From Entoloma clypeatum (Eukaryota; Basidiomycota; Agaricomycetes; Agaricales; Entolomataceae), in assembly GCA_963565915.1 (NCBI GenBank), contig OY751488.1, positions 4,216,001-4,280,000 of the forward strand: a stretch of DNA of 64,000 nt, written 5' to 3'. The notes beneath the pieces are model-generated. The model had not been told where the DNA came from and did not search any database. It worked only from the letters and a program-made list of their open reading frames with translations. The position numbers and the translations under genes were made by a program. This document shows, in pieces, positions 56,601 to 64,000 of this stretch; position 1 is the stretch's first letter; each line of letters begins with the position of its first letter.

Positions 56601-58857
56601 CATCAACAAAGCTGATATAATAATTATATTTGCTATAAGTCGCCTTCTTGAATTGCTTTAAATCCGAATGGATTAGCTCAAGAGGTGCTTTAGCGCGTGT
56701 CTGAGATGGTGGGAAAGATTTTGAAGGCATCTTTCCAAGAGCGCATCCTTTGCAGGGTCGCTCAGTGGACGGTTTGTCCACTCCATTGAAACCTTTGACA
56801 TGTTTAGAAGCATGTCGTAGTACTTCATGTGAAGGGTGTCCGAATTGCTTGTGCCAGGTGTCATAATCAACAGATTGTGAGACACTAAGACTAACCAAGT
56901 GTATTCGTTCCTCTTTAATGATCGTGGCGTTTAGCCAATAAATCGATTCATTTGCCTTATGAGGATAACACATAAACAAAGGAAGACCTGAATTGGTCTT
57001 TAGCGTGATCGAACCAAATCGTCCGCTAATTTCATTTCCTTGTTTAAGGATCTCGCCTACAGATAAAAGACGAACGTCTAAATCTGGTATATAATAAACG
57101 GGTGATAGACGAGTTATTTTATTTTGTTCTCGCCCGTTTTTCTTGATGGTGTGATTAATCAACACCGTTCCTTGTCCAAGGATCTGAATAGTGTGACCTT
57201 TCTGTGCAATTTGCACAGATTGACGATCTTTTAGTGGGGTATACTCAATGAAATCATTGATATCATAAGTAAAGTGCAATGATGCACCTGAATCAAGAAT
57301 CCAATTGGATTGATTCTGTTTCTTACATTCAGCACAATTCACATAATGAGAATTTATTTGCGCTACAAGCGCGTGTACAGCAGGTGATAAAAATACATTG
57401 GACCGCCGTCCATTCACTCGTCTCCAAAGAGGCTTCTGTGAAGTATTTGTTAACTGCATTGTACATGCTGTTGAATGTGAAACATACCCCATGTCGTCGT
57501 TGTTTCCATCACCACGGGAAACTTCATACTCCATATAGTCGTTGACGTATCCTTCATCGTAATAGCCCCTTATGGTGGGGGCTATGTCTTCTGTCTCCAT
57601 CTCATCGGCCCAGCTGATTCTACTCGGCGTTTCTTCGAAAACTGGAATGCGGTGATTCCGGGGGTCCATTGTCGGAGGCGCTGAGAGCGGCCTTGACGTT
57701 GCAGCTTCATTACGTTGAAGTGCAGGGACCTCGACGAGGCGAGTTAGATTCTGAGCTGTTGGAGGGACACCAATGCTGTTAGCTAGTGTGCGCGCTCCAT
57801 CCAGGTCCGTGAAAGGGCCTGGGCCAGGAATATTACCAATCGCAAGTGATTGGTTGTTCCTTATCCTCCAATCGGTGGATGATGAGGGGTGCGGAGTGAA
57901 GATAGACCCATTTCCGTAAATGACCGTGTTGGGTAAGGTCTGGATTGGAAGCTGCCCATCAGGGGCGCTATCCATGGCAGAGGAGGCAAAATGCGCCTTC
58001 TCTTTACCTTTCCAGGGTCCTTTGCCCTTGGTCTTCCCGGCGGAAGTTCCACGTCCCTTGCCTTTCCAGGGCTTGGAGTGCTGATGCGAATGCTGCTGGT
58101 TAGCAGCCGGTCCTTCCAAAGATCCCTGAGAGGGTCCAGTGCGAGGCTGGTACTTCGGGGGGTTGGGACGAGCGCGTTTTACCGCAGAGATCTTATTCGC
58201 GTGAGCGCTTCCTTGGGACTGTGGAGCGTGCGGGTTTTTACGGAAGTATTCCGAGCGTATTTGCTCGATTACCTTCCCGATTTCGAGTACTGTGGACTGA
58301 TTGCCGCCAGGCGCCACATAGTGCACTGCATCAAAGAGGATGCTGTGTACTAGACCATCATAGCCTTGAGGTAGTCCATTCAGGATCATCATGATCCGGA
58401 CAAACTTGGGGATGTCTATGTGGTTGTGCTCGAGTCGCTGAAATAGGGTCTGCATCTTATTGATGCCAGATAAAGGATCGGCGGGAGAAAGAGAGGTGCG
58501 GAGGAGTTGCTGGAAATCAGCAAAGACGGTGGACGGGCCGACCGTGGACAGTTTAGTGGCGATCAGGTCCCACATCTCCTTGGAGGTTTTAGCTCCCTTG
58601 ATGTGATGGACGAGAGAGTCCGAAATGGACATCTGGATTAGGCCTTGGGCCTGATCGTCCTGCTCATGCCAAGTGTTTAACTTGTCTTGGAAGTCTGTCT
58701 CTTTAGGGTCAACCGGGATTTTCTTATCGCCGGTGACGATCCTCCACACTTTAGCAGCCTTTAGGTAGGCGCTCATCTTCTCCTGATAGATGGAGAAGTT
58801 GGTGGTGGTGAGCTTGGGAACGGAGGAAGCAAGGTCGAGTTTTGAGTTTGAAGACAT
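53674..58857 (-). pseudogene. copia-2 Gag-Pol polyprotein, one nonsense codon
   Basis: About 1,727 codons from the ATG at 58857 (MSSNSKLDLASSV); an in-frame ATG at 58890 is also possible. Gag has WRIVTGDKK and a Lys/Gly-rich basic stretch in place of a CCHC. Protease WILDSGASLHFTYD (intact DSG). Pre-integrase HKQFGHPSHEVLRH and CKGCALGKM. Integrase Asp in HSDLKQF, Asp in FDGGGEF, Glu in NGRAERFNR. RT FDEIFSPVIRFETIRILF and YVDD. RNase H AWTDSDWVSD, HSSTEAEMVAA and NPADMFTKPLG. A single TGA at 54097-54099 splits RNase H; otherwise all catalytic residues seen are intact. Confidence 0.93.
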
Positions 58858-58946
58858 GATGATGCTGTGAAACATAAATAGAATCAGCATATGAAATATC
58901 GAAAAAGCGCATCAGAAAATAAATAGACGAGCTGCCTTGTCGATCA

Positions 58947-59471
58947 TCATTCTTCATTCTCTGTTTGGTCTAGTGGTAGCATATGAAATGCCATTACTAG
59001 TTCTACCCAATCGTCATGTGCGCCCTGAGTGCTGTGTTGCCCACAGGTGCAAGATCCTCCCTGAATAGGGAGCATGACTTCATTCGCTCTGTTCGCTGCC
59101 TCAATTAAGGGGTCATTATCTGGCAACCGAATTTGTCGGGCCGGAGGCGAAAGAGGAGGTGCCCCGTGTGCTTCAGGGATGGTCCCATCATCAACATACA
59201 CGGGCGGAGGATCCGTGGGATCTCCATCTTGGGTAGGTACCGCAACAGGTACCTCAGTACGGCGATTACGCCGTCTGCGGTTTAGAACTCGGGTCCTGGC
59301 TGATCCTTCATCACACGTAGTACACGAGTAGTCAAAGGTGGTGTTGTCTATGCAATGCCTTGGGCAATGCTGACTGTCAACAACAAGTTGTCGACACACC
59401 CCGCATCGTGCAACGATGCGTCCATTGTCATCAAGACCTGAAGGGACTGAGCCCTGTGCCGTTGGCACCAT
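58947..59471 (-). CDS. copia-2 leader ORF 2, 174 aa, Cys-rich, function unknown
   Basis: Complete ORF from ATG 59471 to TGA 58949, in sense with copia-2 and ending 90 bp before the Gag ATG. The N-terminal third has clustered Cys and His (CGVCRQLV, HCPRHC, CTTCDEG), a possible zinc-binding module, followed by a basic patch (RVLNRRRRNRR), a Pro/Asp-rich middle and GGSCTCGQHSTQG. Standard copia elements have no such gene. No family is recognised. It could be an acquired accessory gene or an upstream exon of Gag. Confidence 0.5.
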   Translation of the reverse strand: MVPTAQGSVPSGLDDNGRIVARCGVCRQLVVDSQHCPRHCIDNTTFDYSCTTCDEGSARTRVLNRRRRNRRTEVPVAVPTQDGDPTDPPPVYVDDGTIPEAHGAPPLSPPARQIRLPDNDPLIEAANRANEVMLPIQGGSCTCGQHSTQGAHDDWVELVMAFHMLPLDQTENEE

Positions 59472-59483
59472 ATGGACTTGCTC

Positions 59484-59783
59484 TCATGATACGATCATTG
59501 TAACAGGGATTCTCTCAAGTAATCGATCAAGAATGGCCCACTGAAAGGTACATTCAATACCTCGAATGCTGCGAGGTTCACCGTTGAGGGAACCGTCGAG
59601 CTCGATGTATTCGATACTGAGGAAACCAGTCTCCAGGCTAGCATACAAAGCGGATGCTGCCAATAGTAGCGCAAAAGCTAAGATGCTTAGAGCATGCGGC
59701 GCTAGGGCCGGGGCCCATAACCTAATGATGTATCTGACGTAGGCAGCCCAAAGGGCGCTCAAGACGTAGCGGTACGAAGGCAT
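59484..59783 (-). CDS. copia-2 leader ORF 1, 99 aa, with a hydrophobic segment
   Basis: Starts inside the 5' LTR (ATG at 59783), runs through the primer site and ends TGA 59484-59486, 12 bases before leader ORF 2. Residues about 24-50 (ALAPHALSILAFALLLAASA) form a candidate membrane segment. Because it overlaps the primer site it may be fortuitous; the open frame and tandem position with ORF 2 are the only support. Confidence 0.3.
   Translation of the reverse strand: MPSYRYVLSALWAAYVRYIIRLWAPALAPHALSILAFALLLAASALYASLETGFLSIEYIELDGSLNGEPRSIRGIECTFQWAILDRLLERIPVTMIVS
59708..59722 (-). promoter_or_regulatory. copia-2 primer binding site, initiator-tRNA anticodon arm type
   Basis: On the element strand GGTTATGGGCCCCGG directly follows the LTR end, identical to the 15 bases at 2075-2089 in copia-1. 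It is complementary to the initiator tRNA-Met anticodon stem-loop. Confidence 0.75.
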
Positions 59784-60071
59784 AGTGGAAGCTCAACTAA
59801 CCTGGTTAAGAGTAACTAAAGGGAATCTAGAAGCTATACTAGCTTGTTAGTTAACTCAAAGAACTGGGGTGTTCAAGAAGTTAGGATTTATCGTACTAAA
59901 TACATGGGTATTTATACTAATCCAATATGCGCACGGACCATTGTACAAACAATACATAAACAAGTCATGCGTCCGTGGTTATACCATAAACTCACATATA
60001 TGGTAATAGTGACTTATAGTCACTTTCTGTGACAAGCACATGGTGCGACATATCTGGCGATATGTTCAACA
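59723..60071 (-). repeat. copia-2 5' LTR
   Basis: 349 bp, partner of 53318-53666. TGTTGAACATATCGCC start and ATCATTA end on the element strand; followed by CGGTC. Confidence 0.93.
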
Positions 60072-60076
60072 CGGTC

Positions 60077-60236
60077 CACATTATCTCTTAGAGTTGAGAC
60101 TGAGCCGGTTCAGACTGGTTTAAAGCAATATATTACAAGGTACATAACAATAAGGACATGTGCACACAGCCAGATGCTGCGTGCACATGTCATACTCCCT
60201 CAATTGCTCCTCCATGGGCTCAGCCCGGCCGTACAT
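60077..60236. other. Right flank of copia-2
   Basis: Probable continuation of the hairpin repeat to about 60118 (GAGACTGAGCCGGTTCAGAC), then short unassigned sequence with a GTGCACA/TGTGCACA inverted pair around 60158-60190. Not coding. Confidence 0.4.
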
Positions 60237-60600
60237 GCTCTTGGGCACAATTGGATGCCATTGCGCGCGAGTCAAGGCGAGTGGCAGCCGTTGGACATGC
60301 GAGGGGGCGGTGGGGCGCGACTTGATGGCGTTGGGTGGGAGTAGAGGCCATTGGGCACGTGAGGGGTCATTGGGTGGGAGTGGCAGCCATTGGGCGGCAA
60401 GTGGAGGCCATTGGGCGCTAGAGGGGGCCATTGGGCGCTAGAGGGGGCTGTTGGGCACACGAGAAGTCGTTGGGCGGGAGTAGCGGCTGTTGGGCGGCAA
60501 GAAGTGGCTGTTGAGGATGCAAGGGGGCGGTTGAGCGGGAGTAGGGGGCATTGGGCACGAGTGGTGGCAGTTGGGCAGCAGTTGTGGCCAGGTGTAGTGG
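60237..60600 (+). repeat. GC-rich minisatellite, unit about 20-22 bp
   Basis: About 17 degenerate units of the form TTGGGC(N)GNAGNNGNGGC, for example two successive identical units CATTGGGCGCTAGAGGGGGC around 60408-60447. Open frames exist across it on both strands only because of the repeat. It stands out in base composition from the AT-rich sequence to its right. Confidence 0.85.
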
Positions 60601-61797
60601 AGGTGGGGACAAACAAAAAGTGTGGGAATGTTTTGCTGGCCGTCAAATATATGGTTCGACTTTTGGCAATTGCCGCGCATGCTCGGCAGTCAATGCCGAG
60701 CAATGTGTCCTTGAAACTTGCAGCCTCAATGCCCAAACCATGGCACCATGAGTCCCAAGAATAGTCCTTACCTTATGTAGAGATATGTAGAAACTCATAA
60801 TAAGTATATTTACAGTTAGATACATGAGCTAAGCATGGTAGAAAGTCTGTACTTCAAAATGATGTATCAAAACACCCTGTAAATCGTGATGAATAGTGCA
60901 TCATGGCTTTCTTCAAACACAAAAAACATCATTTTCTTACTTCCTCCTTTCCACAAGCACTTTATTCTACATGTACTGTATATATACTATGGAAACATTG
61001 TATCTGAACCTCCTCAGAGTATTCAAATGAATTTCAAAGTCTGAATAAGGTGAATATGAGTAAAATAAGTCGAAAATTTGTCAAATTTTTTTATTTCAGC
61101 TTTGGATTCCCTACATTTAGGGGAACTCCCAGCACCTTTGTTTTTCAAATTTGGTTCATTTATTAGGGAGATATAACACTTTTTCTGAAATCTGCACATT
61201 TCATTATTTCTATCTTACTTTGACTTCTAAAAATTATTCAAGGTGTTTCAGAAGGTGAATATATATCCAATATATAATTCTATCACTGCAAACTATTATT
61301 AGTCCATGAGGAAGGGGCCACGCGCACCCACGCAATGCATTTTGCATATTGTTTACTTTTATTTGGTCATCAGCATCACACCTCTATAACTTACAATCCG
61401 TGGCCTAATTTGATGAAATAAATACATACTTGATGATATAGAAGGTCCCCCTACCTAATCAATATAGTAGAAGCCCTTACTTGTTCCTGTGTAGATATAA
61501 TAAGCAGATGTGTGATGTTTTTTCAGGTTTGTTTACATGTATTTGACATGTTTGATGCGTGCGTGTTGCACATCATCCAAAGTCGAACTGACGCATCCAC
61601 CCATTGCTGACTCCACAATGAGGGGCACAGATGGTGAAAAGTTTAGAATATATTTATAGAATATATTTATAACCTGTCTACTTGTAATTGAGGCAGGAGG
61701 GAGCACATGCACATGCCTTTTGTCAAAAACCACAAGGTTGTGCTTATTTAGCAAGTGGGAAAATGGGATATAAGTAGAGTGTGAGCAATAAAATATA
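60601..61797. other. AT-rich noncoding sequence
   Basis: No ORF with coding character, no recognised repeat. The region 61000-61500 is strongly AT-rich. Confidence 0.55.
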
Positions 61798-61800
61798 ATG

Positions 61801-61885
61801 GTCTTGTGGCTCAGTTGGTTAAGTGTTGTTGAAAGAATCTTTTGTACTATAGAAGTTCAGAGTTCAAGTCTTTCTTGTGGCACAA
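61801..61885 (+). repeat. tRNA-derived SINE-like head
   Basis: GTGGCTCAGTTGGTTAAG (about 61806-61823) is a good pol III A box and AGAGTTCAAGTCT (about 61858-61870) a B box, spaced as in a tRNA. The flanks do not pair as an acceptor stem, so a functional tRNA is unlikely. It may continue into the CCGGTTC-rich sequence ending CACTAG at 62133. Confidence 0.45.
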
Positions 61886-61929
61886 ATTTTGTACTTGCCA
61901 TTTCGGGACATCCATTTCAGTTCCTCAGA

Positions 61930-62133
61930 TCGTTCCGTGGAAAACACTGGTTTAAACCAGTCGGAACCAGTCTTTGGCCGGTCTTTCAAACTCTAAAGTT
62001 TCAAGTGAACCAAGGACCGGCCGTGATTCCAAACCTTAAAGACCGAGACCAGCGGTCCAGTCTCTCACCGGTTCAGTCCCGTCCGGTCTCAGTCTGAAAT
62101 TGACGAAGGTAAACTGGACCTCGAAACACTAGT
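61930..62133 (-). repeat. Third relative of the CTAGTGTTT hairpin repeat
   Basis: On the minus strand it starts CTAGTGTTTCGAGGTCC and is full of GACCGG/CCGGTC and GGTTC/GAACC pairs, like the copies at 46685 and 53188 but longer and diverged. It abuts the SINE-like head on one side and a gypsy pol fragment on the other. Confidence 0.45.
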
Positions 62134-62731
62134 CGTGTCGGTGGTTTTGGTACAAGGGATGGGAATTACCCCCTTCATAGAACCATGGTCTACTATGACC
62201 ATGATACTGTCAAATCTGTTGCTCTCGGGCAGGTCCGTGATGAAGTCGATCGTGGTCTGTGAGAATGGTCTAGCATCTTTTTGTGCTTTGATCAGCGTTA
62301 ATCCAGGGTTCGTGGGGTGTGTGTTGACTTTCATTTGTTGGCAGGTTGCACATCCTCCAACATAATTCTTGACAAACACATACATTCCTGGCCACCAATA
62401 GTTTTGTCTGACCAACTCCAAGGTTTTTAGGTGTCCCGGATGTCCACTTGGTAGGGAGTCATGGTATTGTTTTGTTATTTCCCGGCGCAGAGTCTCATCT
62501 GGCGGTACGTAACATCTGTCGCGGAAGAATAATATTCTGTCTTCTGTTCTCCATTCTGATAAATGGGATTTAATTGGTGGAGTTCCTTTTAGGGTGGGAT
62601 GGCTTTTGAGAAGAGTTCATCATTCTCAGTTGCTTTTAGAATATCTCCTTGTAGCTCAAGGTCCACTGTCTTGATGAAGATGTCATCTGGTAAGACAATG
62701 ATGTCTTCGTTGTCTGTATCTTCTTCGGGTA
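62134..62731 (-). pseudogene. Gyp7 pol fragment: integrase zinc domain and start of core
   Basis: Minus strand: linker (DNEDIIVLPDDIFIKTVDLELQ from about 62722), then frameshifted sequence leading to HDSLPSGHPGHLKTL, LVRQNYWWPGMYVFV and CATCQQMKVNTHP (HHCC domain), FSQTTIDFITDLPES (first Asp) and a broken core. Cut on one side by Tc1-b and on the other by the CTAGTGTTT repeat. Confidence 0.7.
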
Positions 62732-62733
62732 TA

Positions 62734-64000
62734 CAGTGCCTCACAAAACTGATTCAATGTTTGCTACTTTGTGAATACCTTCAAAATAACTTTGCAAATA
62801 ATGTCAATCAAAAGAAGGTATTGGTACCTGGTTAAAAGCCCTGCTTCAGGACTCTCGGAATCTGCAATAATTATGTAATTCCCATAAAGAATGATCAATA
62901 TATGATCAAATTACTCCAGGGACCCATTGAATCAGTTTTGTGAGTATGTACAATAAATACAGTATTTTATACTTTAGTACTTGGTATTACCCCCCTTAGC
63001 TTTGATTACTGTCTCTACCCTTCTTGGCATACTTTCTATCAGGTTTTGACACACTTCTGGCTCTATATTATTCCACACCTCTGCTGCTCTGTCCCAAATC
63101 TCCCAGACTCCCTTGGATATTCATTCAACTTCCTTTTAATATGAACCCAGAGGTGTTCAATAGGATTGAGGTCTGGGGACTGTGCAGGCCAATCCAGCAG
63201 AGCAATATTCTTGCTGTCCATCCATTTTTTGGCCTTCTTGGAGATGTGCTTGGGGTCATTGTCCTGCTGAAAAATGATCTCCTCTTCAGAGATTCCACTC
63301 TCCTCCATGCTGGGCAGCAAATTGTCCTCCAAAATGGACACATACTGATCAGCATCCATCCTCCCCTCAACCTCTGCAAGTCTCCCCACACCTTCCCAAC
63401 CCATACAACCCCAAACCATAATATTTCCTCCCCCAAACTTGACTGTGCCCTGAACCTCTCTTTCAATAAGCCCCTCACCCTTCTTTTTCCAGACCCATTC
63501 CTTGCCATCTGACCCAAACCTGTTGATTTGGGTCTCATCTGACCAAATGACCCTCTTCCAGTCCTCCACTGTCCATTCCCTGTGCTTCATAGCAAATGCC
63601 AACCGCCTCTTCCGATATATGGCCTTTAAGAAAGGTCTTTTCTTCTTTGTTACAGCCTTGAATTCATGTTTTCTGAGAACCCTTCTCACAGTTTCTGGGG
63701 AGACAGGATTGGAGATGACAGTGTTGATGTGTTTGGTAGCCTGCACAGCATTGGAGGCTCTCCCTGAGGTGATTTGTGAAAGTATGTTTCGTGTGTTGGT
63801 GGGAGAAAGCTTGGATGGACGACCACCAGAAGAGAGATTGCGATGAGGAAGAAGATTCTGAAGCACTCTGGAGACCGTTGGTTGGCTGACACCCAGGTTA
63901 GAGGCAATATGACGAGTGGAGTGACCATTGGAGGCCAGAGAAAGAATGTTTTCCTTGTGGGAAGAGAAGATAGGGCACATGATTAATTATGGAGGCTGTT
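62734..64000 (-). mobile_element. Tc1-b: second copy of the Tc1 element, runs off the window
   Basis: Starts CAGTGCCTC after TA (62732-62733) inside the Gyp7 fragment. It matches Tc1-a at a constant offset of 22,981 bp with only a few base differences (for example in the 5' TIR region). The far terminus is expected near 64342. Confidence 0.94.
63063..63980 (-). CDS. Tc1-b transposase, DD34E, identical to Tc1-a
   Basis: 305 aa, identical in sequence to the Tc1-a protein, including the intact catalytic Asp, Asp and Glu and the frameshift about 20 residues after the Glu. Identity of two unlinked copies indicates recent transposition of a source that already carried the shift. Confidence 0.9.
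   Translation of the reverse strand: MCPIFSSHKENILSLASNGHSTRHIASNLGVSQPTVSRVLQNLLPHRNLSSGGRPSKLSPTNTRNILSQITSGRASNAVQATKHINTVISNPVSPETVRRVLRKHEFKAVTKKKRPFLKAIYRKRRLAFAMKHREWTVEDWKRVIWSDETQINRFGSDGKEWVWKKKGEGLIEREVQGTVKFGGGNIMVWGCMGWEGVGRLAEVEGRMDADQYVSILEDNLLPSMEESGISEEEIIFQQDNDPKHISKKAKKWMDSKNIALLDWPAQSPDLNPIEHLWVHIKRKLNEYPRESGRFGTEQQRCGII

Larger units (their letters stand above)
53318..60071 (-). mobile_element. copia-2: nearly intact Ty1/copia element
   Basis: 6,754 bp. LTRs 53318-53666 (3') and 59723-60071 (5') are each 349 bp and differ at about five positions. A perfect 5-bp duplication CGGTC lies at 53313-53317 and 60072-60076. On the element strand the LTR runs TGTTGAAC...TTA, so it has TG...TA rather than TG...CA ends; the primer site starts directly after TTA. 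The coding region is open except for one TGA. Two extra ORFs lie between the 5' LTR and Gag. Confidence 0.95.

Noticed and set aside
58960..59030. tRNA-like start TTTGGTCTAGTGGTAGCAT
   Set aside because: Looks like an A box, but it lies inside leader ORF 2 of copia-2, has no B box of the GGTTCRANNCC type at the right distance and no acceptor stem.
60120..60764. Ala/Pro-rich and Gly/Arg-rich ORFs over the minisatellite
   Set aside because: Open only because the repeat unit lacks stops; both strands are open and there is no start context or domain.
1..64000. CRISPR arrays, bacterial operons, ribosome binding sites
   Set aside because: None seen. The sequence is eukaryotic with spliceosomal introns and fungal retrotransposons, so bacterial signals do not apply.

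Overview
The window looks like a transposon graveyard in a filamentous basidiomycete, most likely an Agaricomycete. The evidence is 48-55 bp spliceosomal introns with GTRNGT/YAG ends, several chromodomain Ty3/gypsy elements, Ty1/copia elements primed from the anticodon arm of initiator tRNA, a Tc1/mariner family, and one decayed host-type multi-exon gene. No rRNA, CRISPR array or intact ordinary host gene was seen. Element names (Gyp1-Gyp7, copia-1/2, Tc1-a/b) are labels for this window only.

1-16,344: Gyp1, a large gypsy element whose 5' end lies left of the window. Its protease region is split by copia-1 (1,767-7,602; 308-bp LTRs, target duplication GACAA); the Gyp1 frame continues across the site once copia-1 is removed. 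Gyp1 pol is decayed (stop codon, frameshifts, RT motif YIDN for YIDD). Downstream of pol it carries two antisense genes with introns that are fully open when spliced (347 aa and 462 aa). The 462-aa one has a Zn2Cys6-like cysteine cluster. A 15-bp polypurine motif occurs after pol and again before the 3' LTR, bracketing the 462-aa gene.

16,345-37,110: two copies of Gyp2 (T and E) in opposite orientation, with near-identical inverted arms (16,364-20,513 and 31,299-35,448). E appears to have inserted into the third ORF of T (GCATT duplication), after which an inversion between the arms left the duplications facing each other. A full-length Gyp3 (19,801-27,140) sits in the left arm with unmatched flanks; the right arm holds a Gyp3 solo LTR with a perfect duplication. 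Gyp3 has an intact gag, a probable -1 frameshift site, pol with one stop codon, and an intact two-exon antisense gene whose spliced product has a consensus-spaced Zn2Cys6 cluster.

37,111-50,181: AT-rich noncoding DNA with diverged tandem repeats; Tc1-a (39,753-41,361); Gyp4 (41,855-47,191; internally deleted and carrying a Gyp3-like solo LTR); then a five-exon host-type gene with three TGA codons, a foldback element in its last intron, and Gyp6 in its last visible exon.

50,182-64,000: a nest of Gyp6, Gyp5, a small hairpin repeat and copia-2 (53,318-60,071; one nonsense codon in a 1.7-kb-codon polyprotein, plus two leader ORFs). After this come a GC-rich minisatellite, AT-rich DNA, a tRNA-like SINE fragment, a gypsy pol fragment and Tc1-b, which runs off the window.

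Common threads: all four gypsy families with a visible 5' LTR (Gyp2, Gyp3, Gyp4/5, Gyp6) have a 10-11 nt sequence two bases after the LTR that is complementary to LTR sequence 32-35 bp below a TATA box, the Tf1-type self-priming layout. Both copia elements share a primer site complementary to the initiator-tRNA anticodon arm. Many inactivating changes look like CpG transitions.
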